DNA of 64,000 nucleotides, from the NCBI GenBank assembly GCA_018815245.1, contig JAHIXK010000001.1:24456-88455 (forward strand), given 5' to 3'. Within the stretch, counting starts at the first letter, position 1; each line of letters opens with the position of its first letter. The notes below the pieces were generated by a model. That model worked only from the letters and a program-made list of their open reading frames with translations, was not told the origin of the DNA and ran no database searches. This document shows positions 27,068 to 33,665 of this stretch, in pieces. The position numbers and the translations under genes are program-made. Source of the DNA: Gammaproteobacteria bacterium. GTDB lineage: Bacteria; Pseudomonadota; Gammaproteobacteria; Burkholderiales; Burkholderiaceae_B.

Positions 27068-27074
27068 AACGAGT

Positions 27075-27313
27075 CGGTTACCCTCGTGCGATGTTGCGTG
27101 AAGAATATCAGGAAGGGTATCTTCATGGTCTAGGTTCCAAGATGGTTCGTACGGCAAGACCCTTTCCAAGATGGCCACTGCGCTCATGCCTGCACCAGCA
27201 ACCAAGATGGCATACGGCCAATGAGAAATACCTGCTTCAATTAATAAGAGCTGAGCAAAGGCGGTGATACCGAAAATAATCGGATATGAGCCCAAGCGAA
27301 CTAATTCATTCAT
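27075..27313 (-). pseudogene. N-terminal fragment of a sterol desaturase/fatty acid hydroxylase-like gene
   Basis: About 80 codons from ATG at 27313 encode two hydrophobic segments (YPIIFGITAFAQLLLIEAG and WPYAILVAGAGMSAVAILERVLP) and then LPDILHATSHEGNRLV, resembling the start of membrane desaturases of the fatty acid hydroxylase superfamily. The catalytic His clusters are missing. The frame runs on into the antisense of the LysR gene, so the true sequence stops at about 27075. With the end of the LysR gene this fills the space 27068-27386; nothing else is seen there. Family assignment is tentative. Confidence 0.6.
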
Positions 27314-27386
27314 GACGGATTCCCCAAGATTTGTTGATGAACGCCAATACTCAACGAATCTGTTCCCTTTGTATTGAATGAAAGAG

Positions 27387-28121
27387 CTACCGATTTTTAT
27401 GGCTTGTTATTGCCGTTTGGGCGCTCATGTAGGTAATTCCAAACGCATGTGCAAACGCCCGGCTCATGTGAGCCTGATCACTAAATCCTCCAGCGAGGGC
27501 TGCGTCGATTGGAGACTCTCCCGCTAGCATCGCGTTAATCGCCAAACGGAGTTTTAGCCATTTTTTGTAACTCCTAACCGGAATTCCGAGTTGTTCCACG
27601 AACCAATGTGAGAATCTGGAAGGCGACATACCCGCGATCTCTGCCAAAGAGAAGCGGTTTGTGTAATCTTCCTCATTCAAAGCAGAATTTATGCGGGAAA
27701 GTACAGAATATATTCTTGAATCCATTGTTCGACTTGGACGCAAGACAGTCAGTATCGCTTCTAGAGGGTTTTTTGCAGTGACCAACGTCTTAAGGCAACT
27801 TGTGAGCTCTAAAGCCCCCCAACTGTCATTTAGACCTGAGCTTGGGTCAACCAAATGGTCGAACAATCGGGATGCTGGGTCAAAGTAAAACGAGCAAACT
27901 TTTCCGGTCACAAGGCGATGTTCGACGTTGGGTCTGAAATACGCAGCTTGAACAGATAAACAGTCTAGACCTGGTATCTCCAGATAAAAAGTATCCTCTA
28001 GCGCGATGGTGATTTGGGCTGCCCAGTGCCGATGCATTGTGTTGTCTCCGACATTGCCTCGGAATACGCCGATGCCATCTGAAATCAACAAGTCACCCAT
28101 CCAGTTCGTTTTTTCACTCAC
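27387..28121 (-). CDS. AraC-family transcriptional regulator
   Basis: A 244-residue protein. The N-terminal domain (1-150) has HRHWAAQITIALEDTFYLEI, a cupin-like sensor start. The C-terminal AraC domain (about 150-240) has two helix-turn-helix units: FSLAEIAGMSPSRFSHWFVEQLGIPVRSYKKWLKLRLA and then SPIDAALAGGFSDQAHMSRAFAHAFGITY. The gene lies after the lipopeptide gene and its terminator, so it should have its own promoter. It precedes the broken desaturase gene by 73 bases and may once have controlled it. Confidence 0.9.
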   Translation of the reverse strand: MSEKTNWMGDLLISDGIGVFRGNVGDNTMHRHWAAQITIALEDTFYLEIPGLDCLSVQAAYFRPNVEHRLVTGKVCSFYFDPASRLFDHLVDPSSGLNDSWGALELTSCLKTLVTAKNPLEAILTVLRPSRTMDSRIYSVLSRINSALNEEDYTNRFSLAEIAGMSPSRFSHWFVEQLGIPVRSYKKWLKLRLAINAMLAGESPIDAALAGGFSDQAHMSRAFAHAFGITYMSAQTAITSHKNR

Positions 28122-28143
28122 GTGAAACTTTACCCAAAAGACA

Positions 28144-28164
28144 ACCGGGCCGATGCGGCCCGGT
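28144..28164 (-). terminator. Rho-independent terminator after the lipopeptide gene
   Basis: A perfect 8-base stem ACCGGGCC/GGCCCGGT with a 5-base loop. Read on the minus strand it is followed by TGTCTTTT. It lies 12 bases past the stop of the 27-codon gene and before the AraC gene, so the lipopeptide transcript would be very short. Confidence 0.8.
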
Positions 28165-28176
28165 CTAACTAACGCT

Positions 28177-28260
28177 TTACGCGCAAAGTGGGCATGCTGC
28201 CAAGGCTACCCCTACAAGACCAAACACACCAACCGCGGCTACGAACATTTTAACTTTCAT
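28177..28260 (-). CDS. 27-residue predicted lipopeptide ending Cys-Pro-Leu-Cys-Ala
   Basis: A tiny gene with a strong ribosome site (AAAGGAG, 8 bases before the ATG). The product starts MKVKMFVAAVGVFGL, continues as a hydrophobic core and ends LAACPLCA. LAAC is a good lipobox, so signal peptidase II cleavage would leave only CPLCA attached to lipid; alternatively the whole peptide stays in the membrane. The CxxC pair could bind a metal ion or form a disulfide. A CueR-type operator lies 50 bases upstream and a terminator 12 bases downstream, showing a complete transcription unit. I know no named family. It was too short for ordinary gene finding. Confidence 0.7.
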   Translation of the reverse strand: MKVKMFVAAVGVFGLVGVALAACPLCA

Positions 28261-28309
28261 CACAAAATCTCCTTTAACAAGACAAGGGAACACTCCCATA
28301 CCGATCGTG

Positions 28310-28334
28310 GACCTTCCATCCACTGGAAGGTCAA
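28310..28334 (-). promoter_or_regulatory. CueR/HmrR-like MerR-family operator and promoter
   Basis: A perfect dyad GACCTTCC - 7 bases - GGAAGGTC (28310-28332), with a -35 box TTGACC (minus strand, 28334-28329) overlapping its first half. This is the arrangement of MerR-family activated promoters, and the half-sites match those of copper-responsive CueR/HmrR. The -10 element is weak, as is usual for promoters that need a MerR protein to untwist a long spacer. It points at the 27-codon gene. The merR stop codon is only 4 bases away. Confidence 0.8.
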
Positions 28335-28337
28335 GCG

Positions 28338-28807
28338 CTATTTTTTGGCATCGTTTCTGATGGGAATAATGTAGTCAGCAATTAAAAACTCACCTTCAGG
28401 TTCGTTCGGGTTTTGTGCAAGTTCATGCGCAATTGCAGCATTATTCGCCCGAATGTCAGTCAACTTTTGTTCTAGCGCCTCGAGGTGAATCTTCACTTGC
28501 TGGACTTCAATTAATTTTAACGCGATTAATTCGTCTACTTTCGCTCTGGAGCCACAACCGCAGGCTGGTCCCTGATCGTAATAATCCAGCACTGACTGAA
28601 TTTCTTTGATCGAGAAGTCAAGTTCGCGTGCCTCTTTTTGACAAAATCAAGTCTGGACAAGTCCTCTTGCCCGAAAACGCGGTTTTTGCCGGAGGTAAAC
28701 CAAGACTCGGAAGTAGCCCTTTTCGGTGCAATCAAACCCTGGTCCTCGTAGAATCGAATAGTTTTAGGACTCAAACCGAGTTTCTTAGCTACTTCGCTGA
28801 TTTTCAT
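28338..28807 (-). pseudogene. MerR-family regulator gene with a one-base frameshift
   Basis: The first part encodes a normal MerR DNA-binding domain (MKISEVAKKLGLSPKTIRFYEDQGLI, residues 1-25, then RVFGQEDLSRLDFVKK). The frame is lost at a run of five A on the minus strand (28635-28639). One more A restores EARELDFSIKEIQSVLDYYDQG and a dimer helix, giving 156 residues. In the restored protein Cys83 and Cys85 (PACGCG) sit at the start of the dimer helix, where MerR/ZntR/PbrR have a metal ligand, but there is no C-terminal Cys pair as in CueR. GAGG precedes the ATG. It could be a true mutation, a sequencing slip, or slippage-controlled. Confidence 0.82.
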
Positions 28808-28874
28808 ATACTAGAACCTCAAGATTCGACAGTCAATCAACTAAGTGAATGATGCACTAGATGAATGTCACATT

Positions 28875-30365
28875 TCAATCAATTTGAACATTAAACAAAC
28901 GGTATTGATCCTGAACCTTTTGAAGTGATAGCAACGCCCGACTTTTTGGTGGAAAGTGATCCGGTTTTTCTCCACATTCAATTCTATTAAGCCACACCCT
29001 AGCGTCATGAATGTAAGACTTTACAAGTTCATCGCACATAGAATCTAAGGCAAGCATCTGTTCTGAAGAAAATTTGGGTATAGAAAATTCTTGAAAGTTT
29101 ACCCTGTTAAAACTAAAAAGAGTGTCAATTTTATTTTCAGAAATATTGCTTTTTACTGGAGTGAACATAGTAGATTTTATCAAATCTTCATTCATTAAAT
29201 GAAAATTATTAAAATATTGAAAGCGCCTACTACGAGTGCTGGTATAAAGAGGGGGAAGCCATAACTCAGTAAGCCAATCTATCAATAGATCATGAATCAG
29301 CGCCCCACAATATAGACTCTTGCTATCAGAAGATGTCCATATTCCATCATTTTCATGTAAGTACCAGAACTTTTCATTTTTATTTATTAATTCTAATTTT
29401 AATTCATCGAAAAAACTAAGTAAAGATTGAATAAATGACGCTTCATTTTTTCGATGAAGGTAACAAAAAGATGAATAAACTACAGGAAGGGCAGAAAATT
29501 GGAAGTATGTGAATTTTTCAAAAAATGAAAAACCAGAATTGTTAGAAATTGAGAGTGAATTTATTTTTCTGATCGCGTTAGTTGGAATCGTAAACTCACG
29601 AAGAGACTCTGGGAGTGATAATTCTTTTACTAAAACGAAATGTGCGCATTGTTCGGGAATAGCACAATCCATATTTTTGAATGTATGAAGATGTTTGCCT
29701 AATTTTTTATCGCAAATTTCTTTCAAAGAAAAATTCCATTTGTCTAGGTCGTTAAGGACAGTGGAGAACTGACTTGGTACATTATGCTTTTTCGTTTGTG
29801 GTGTAGGGAAATCTGGGCAAAAAATGCGAATAAAGTTTATGTGGCATTTGACACTTCTTTCTTTTAACCGAATGACTCGATGATTACAAGAGAAAATTTC
29901 AAACTTTACGTTGTGAAATAGGCATCGATCTAAGTACTTCAATGACGCATGTTCTGGCAGTTTGTAACTTTTAATGCATTCTGGACAATAACGAATAATT
30001 TTTTCTTGATGACGTGTATTCACGTAGTAGTCTTGTATTAAAGGAATTCCAAGAATATTTAAATCGCCAGAACTTTTTGTAATTAAATTATTTTGTATGT
30101 AAGCCTGGTTACTAAAGATTGAGAAAATATACTTTAAAGAACGATGCTCAGATAAATTTAGGTTAAAAATATCAATGGAAAAGTATTGATTAAAAAATTC
30201 ATTGACTTGTTCAATTTTTAACTTATTGAGTAATGCAAATTTCGCTAGCAAAAAATATGTATTGTCATTAGCATCGTACAGCTCTGATCTCCAGTTGAAT
30301 AATTGATATTCAATTTGTTGTTCTTTTTGAGAATTCAGCTCAGTCAATCTGTGGAGGTTGTCCAT
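28875..30365 (-). CDS. tniQ: TniQ/TnsD-like transposition targeting protein
   Basis: A 496-residue protein with the TniQ zinc-ribbon signature RYCPECIKSYKLPEHASLKYLDRCLFHNVKFEIFSCNH (CxxC and C..H pairs, about residues 125-165), preceded by an N-terminal helical part. TniQ/TnsD proteins select the target site and recruit the AAA ATPase. It is longer than short TniQ proteins (about 300-400) and nearer TnsD in size, which suggests site-specific targeting through the C-terminal half. Its start overlaps the ATPase gene by 22 bases. Strong AT bias and codon use differ from the chromosomal neighbours. Confidence 0.83.
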   Translation of the reverse strand: MDNLHRLTELNSQKEQQIEYQLFNWRSELYDANDNTYFLLAKFALLNKLKIEQVNEFFNQYFSIDIFNLNLSEHRSLKYIFSIFSNQAYIQNNLITKSSGDLNILGIPLIQDYYVNTRHQEKIIRYCPECIKSYKLPEHASLKYLDRCLFHNVKFEIFSCNHRVIRLKERSVKCHINFIRIFCPDFPTPQTKKHNVPSQFSTVLNDLDKWNFSLKEICDKKLGKHLHTFKNMDCAIPEQCAHFVLVKELSLPESLREFTIPTNAIRKINSLSISNNSGFSFFEKFTYFQFSALPVVYSSFCYLHRKNEASFIQSLLSFFDELKLELINKNEKFWYLHENDGIWTSSDSKSLYCGALIHDLLIDWLTELWLPPLYTSTRSRRFQYFNNFHLMNEDLIKSTMFTPVKSNISENKIDTLFSFNRVNFQEFSIPKFSSEQMLALDSMCDELVKSYIHDARVWLNRIECGEKPDHFPPKSRALLSLQKVQDQYRLFNVQID

Positions 30366-31327
30366 ATCTGTGATATAAGGTTTTGTTGAATAAGTATATT
30401 TGAAACGTAATTGGAACTAAGGTTCGATTCAAGTTGTTCAAATGTTTTGTTGGCCATGTCTTTTAGTATTCTTTCAATTAAATTTGCAATTTGATTCATT
30501 GGAATTTCAATCTGACCTGATTTTGGTTTATATGATTTGAAGGCTAAATTATACTTTTCAATTAGTTCATTCCAAATTAAGAATGATAATCTTCTTAAGC
30601 GAAAGCCATCGTCAAAAGCGTCTGATAAAAAATACTTTGTATAACTCACGCCGCTTTGATCTGGCCATTCGGAATCCTCATCGTATCCGTCTAGAATATA
30701 TTCCAATTCGTTTAATGATCTAATTCCGTGAAATCGAGCGTGATGCATTAGAAATCTTGTAACAATGTGCGCATCACCCGTTCTAGCAAAAAAATTGGGT
30801 TGAAATGAAATCTGATGGGAGCCTACTGAAATGATACTCAATCTATACCCTTCCAGATCGAGTTCATTTTGTAAACCTAATAGCCAATGCCATTCATTCA
30901 GTAGAACCAATTGAGCTTCATCAATCAAAATTACGATATAGTTGTATTTGACTCTATTGGCCAGTGTAATTAGATGTTGTTTGAATAGATATTTTGCCTC
31001 CATTTTTGCTTTTGGTTTGATTGGATTTTTGAACTCAAACCTTGAGGCCATTAGAAGAAGATTCCAAAATTCTCTTTCGGATTTGCTATTGGTTGGATGT
31101 GACCAAATCATCAAAGGGAATTCAGTATCGAACTTTTCATTGAGTATCTTTGCCAAGAAGGATCTTATGCCTTTCGATTTTCCGAATCGGGAAGGTCCAT
31201 AAATGTAGCCACCAGTCTGACGCTGTTCAATCCATCTGGTGATTGTTTCGCACATGTCATGAATAGGAGGGGTATAAATTGCATATTCTTGTGTGCAAAC
31301 CGGATGATCACGTGAAATCTCAGTCAT
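30344..31327 (-). CDS. tniB: AAA ATPase of the transposition module (TnsC/TniB-like)
   Basis: A 327-residue ATPase. Walker A is GPSRFGKSKG at about residues 43-52 and Walker B is YIVILIDEAQLV in the middle, followed by a sensor-like SIISVGSHQ. This is the TnsC/TniB regulator of transposition, which binds target DNA and activates the transposase in response to TniQ. It sits between the transposase gene (8 bases upstream) and tniQ (overlapping). The C-terminal 80 residues are helical and could contact the partners. AT-rich. Confidence 0.87.
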   Translation of the reverse strand: MTEISRDHPVCTQEYAIYTPPIHDMCETITRWIEQRQTGGYIYGPSRFGKSKGIRSFLAKILNEKFDTEFPLMIWSHPTNSKSEREFWNLLLMASRFEFKNPIKPKAKMEAKYLFKQHLITLANRVKYNYIVILIDEAQLVLLNEWHWLLGLQNELDLEGYRLSIISVGSHQISFQPNFFARTGDAHIVTRFLMHHARFHGIRSLNELEYILDGYDEDSEWPDQSGVSYTKYFLSDAFDDGFRLRRLSFLIWNELIEKYNLAFKSYKPKSGQIEIPMNQIANLIERILKDMANKTFEQLESNLSSNYVSNILIQQNLISQIWTTSTD

Positions 31328-31335
31328 CTTCGTCT

Positions 31336-33429
31336 CTATTTATTTTCAGCTTTTCGTCGGGGTGGAAGTGATACGGAATTTTGGGCACGCGCTGCTGCTT
31401 CGGAGGTATGAGGGGCGGTTTTCTGCTTATTTTCACTAGCAGTATTGTTTTTGCTTGTGGAACGGAACTTGGATTTATCTTCAGCGCTGTAGGTAATCCG
31501 GCTTTCCGCGCTATTATTGGTTATATTTGAAGCCATATCAGGCCGTGTGGATTCGATGTCAGGGGCCTGCTGAATCGTGTCGTTGGATTGAACCAGAAAA
31601 TTTCGAGCTGTTAAATAGGCTGGATGGGGAGGAAACTTACCTCCTGATGCTTCCACCTCTGCAATGTAGGATTCCACAGCATCTTGCTGATTCTGCAAAG
31701 AGAATTTGCCTTGACGAATCAATCCGCAAATTAACTTTCGGGTCTCGAAGTTATGAGGAACTCGATTCCATGGGGGTGATACGCGTAAATTGTCGATATG
31801 CTCACCAGTCAGTGCAGATGCCTTGATGACCCTGGAATCGGAATCAGAATCGGCGGTAATCCAGATTTTTTTCCCCGCCAAATCGAGTCTTTGGCCCAAT
31901 ATGGGACTTGTGTAGACACCATTCTCAAAATTGACATATGGCCTCCTTCCGGCGTCTAGACCACCTTTGACCATGCACAGCTTTCTATAACTGAAAAAAG
32001 TGCCAAGGTGTTGTGGATCAATCACTCTGGGTTGGAATGTCTTGCTAAGTACCAGATATTGTAGGTACTGAAGTGGTGATCGACCGCTAAGTCTTGAGTG
32101 GATTCGTGCGTTGTAGTTAGCGATGATGATATCCAGAAGTTCCTCAGCATATTCATACTGGAACTCTGAGGCTACCGCGACTCCGATTGGATCTCTGCCC
32201 TTCGTTGCGCCAGGGTAATTGCCCGTAGTGTTGGAAATTTTCTGAAATCCCATTACTCCGAGTTTGTTAAAAAAGCTTTCAATGAACGGTCGGTCGTCTT
32301 TTGTTCGCCTTATCGAATACGAATTCTCTGGAGTAAGAAGAATCGACCCAACCGAATTTTTTAGTACTTCTGTAACCACCTTTGCTTTTTCGGCCAGTGC
32401 ACCATCAATTGAGGTTTCGTCCCAGCATATGCCCACAAACTGCTTACCTAAAACACTGGGAAACCCGGCACCATCGATATAAAAGTCCTTGTCGGTGTGG
32501 TGTAGTTTTTTCTTCGCCCAGGGCGAAAGGGACTTCTTGATTACCCGAAGCACATCTTCTTTAGAAATCTCCTTTCGAAGACTCATGTGATATCCAAGCA
32601 CCAATCGAGTTACCACCTCAATAATCACGATCACCCAGATTCTGTGGATCAGGACGTTCTGGTAGCCACCCTCAAGTAAAGGAATCGCAACAGTGAAGCG
32701 CCCATCAATTTTGTGGGCGTCCATTTCTACACGTTGAAACGGACGGTGAACTGGTCGATCAACACCATCTCCCGCCTGCATTTTTCTCTGAAGTTCACTT
32801 CCACCGTGAATTAAGATCGCTTTGTTCGGATTGTCTTTAAGGACTTTATCGATATACTTAATGACCGAGTGATACCCGTTTGTTTTAGTAGAAAAAGGCC
32901 ACTCCCCCTTGATTTCAAGGCCCTTCTCCCTAAGGTTTTGGAGAAATGAGAGCCAAATCGATCTTTTCGAGGTGGATAACATCCCAAGTTTTTTTCGGGT
33001 ATTAGGAATTTTAAGAATTTTTTTGTGTAGAGCTTCCCTGACGTCCGGATAAGTGTCTAGTAGCGTTTGAAAAGCGCCCACACCACCATGCCCCCAACGA
33101 TTAATAACGATTGGTGTTCGCCTTTTAAACTGGACAATTCTGGTTTGTGGAATTAGTGCTCGCCAGCCGTAAATTTGGCCGTCTGGATGATCTCGAATAC
33201 ACCTTTCGGTAATTAACCGATAGATATGCGGTTCTGAGATGCCGTATTCTTCACGAATCGCAGCGACTTTGCTACCGCTCAAATAGGCTTTGATTGCTTC
33301 TTTTCTACTGAGAAATTTGGCGAGCGTAGCTGGCTCTAGGGAGGCCTCGTCAAAACCTGGCCAAATAGTGAAGTCTGCCCAAATGGTGTCACTTAAACCT
33401 TTAATATGTCGCGTCGACTCTGAGGCCAT
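31336..33429 (-). CDS. tniA: DDE transposase (TnsB/TniA/Mu family)
   Basis: A 697-residue retroviral-integrase-type transposase. An N-terminal helix-turn-helix (about 40-75, KVAAIREEYGISEPHIYRLITERC) and a second DNA-binding part precede the catalytic core. Candidate acidic residues are in RVEMDAHKID, in CWDETSIDGALAE and in RPFIESFFNKLG. A Mu-type C-terminal beta-barrel follows (about 460-560), then a Ser/Asn/Lys-rich tail of about 90 residues that could bind the ATPase, as the TnsB tail does. Length fits TnsB. The spacing of the second acidic residue is unusual, so catalytic competence is likely but not certain. Confidence 0.87.
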   Translation of the reverse strand: MASESTRHIKGLSDTIWADFTIWPGFDEASLEPATLAKFLSRKEAIKAYLSGSKVAAIREEYGISEPHIYRLITERCIRDHPDGQIYGWRALIPQTRIVQFKRRTPIVINRWGHGGVGAFQTLLDTYPDVREALHKKILKIPNTRKKLGMLSTSKRSIWLSFLQNLREKGLEIKGEWPFSTKTNGYHSVIKYIDKVLKDNPNKAILIHGGSELQRKMQAGDGVDRPVHRPFQRVEMDAHKIDGRFTVAIPLLEGGYQNVLIHRIWVIVIIEVVTRLVLGYHMSLRKEISKEDVLRVIKKSLSPWAKKKLHHTDKDFYIDGAGFPSVLGKQFVGICWDETSIDGALAEKAKVVTEVLKNSVGSILLTPENSYSIRRTKDDRPFIESFFNKLGVMGFQKISNTTGNYPGATKGRDPIGVAVASEFQYEYAEELLDIIIANYNARIHSRLSGRSPLQYLQYLVLSKTFQPRVIDPQHLGTFFSYRKLCMVKGGLDAGRRPYVNFENGVYTSPILGQRLDLAGKKIWITADSDSDSRVIKASALTGEHIDNLRVSPPWNRVPHNFETRKLICGLIRQGKFSLQNQQDAVESYIAEVEASGGKFPPHPAYLTARNFLVQSNDTIQQAPDIESTRPDMASNITNNSAESRITYSAEDKSKFRSTSKNNTASENKQKTAPHTSEAAARAQNSVSLPPRRKAENK

Positions 33430-33454
33430 CGTAGAACCTTTGGCAGGACCGTGT

Positions 33455-33600
33455 TTATTTACTTTACCTTTTTAATCTATAGTCTGTCTACTTTACAACT
33501 GTGCTTTCAAGGAAAGTTAGCTCACTTGTCAAGCACACTCAATCAATGTGTTAATTATCAAAGACTTGCGTCGAACACCATCTTTACAACTCTTGTAGAA
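33455..33600. repeat. Candidate transposon end with repeated CTTTAC motifs
   Basis: The sequence upstream of the transposase gene is AT-rich and holds two exact copies of CTTTACAACT (33491-33500 and 33582-33591) plus a shorter CTTTAC at 33462-33467. Repeated 10-20 base motifs near the transposase gene are typical TnsB/TniA binding sites. The precise terminus (TGT...ACA) and any duplication could not be fixed, and no inverted copies were recognised at 27000-28870. The region 33430-33665 holds no gene. Confidence 0.4.
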
Positions 33601-33665
33601 CAGCCGTGAATCCGCATCCCCACCTGCCCGGTACTACTTATATACAAACTCCGATTTAGGCCGCC

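Larger units (their letters stand above)
20333..33600. other. Mosaic region of acquired DNA
   Basis: This stretch interrupts the chromosomal style on both sides. Bases 20333-27070 are visibly richer in GC than the czc genes to the left. Bases 27070-28870 are intermediate, and 28875-33480 are clearly AT-rich. Truncated genes mark the joints: CDF and sulfite oxidase at about 20332, and a desaturase cut at about 27075. A transposition module fills the right part. The right limit is set only roughly, in the space before the subtilase gene at 33666. At least two separate acquisition events are needed to explain the mosaic. Confidence 0.65.
28875..33600 (-). mobile_element. Tn7/Tn5053-type transposition module
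   Basis: Three tightly packed genes (DDE transposase, AAA ATPase, TniQ) all on the minus strand, with 8-base spacing and a 22-base overlap, form the core of a Tn7-like or tni-type element. There is no TnsA endonuclease and no resolvase gene, so replicative, cointegrate-forming transposition would be expected, as with other TnsA-less elements. One end should lie to the right, in 33430-33665, beside the transposase gene. The other end was not found: cargo would extend leftward through merR and beyond. No target-site duplication could be defined. Confidence 0.75.

Noticed and set aside
28813..28834. Imperfect dyad GAATC/GGTTC and TTGACT upstream of merR as a second MerR promoter
   Set aside because: The -10 box would fall on the start codon, leaving no leader; the dyad is also imperfect, unlike the one at 28310-28332.
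33430..33665. A possible CRISPR-like repeat array next to a Tn7-type module
   Set aside because: Only two or three short copies of CTTTACAACT occur, with uneven spacing and no spacer pattern, and no cas genes are present.
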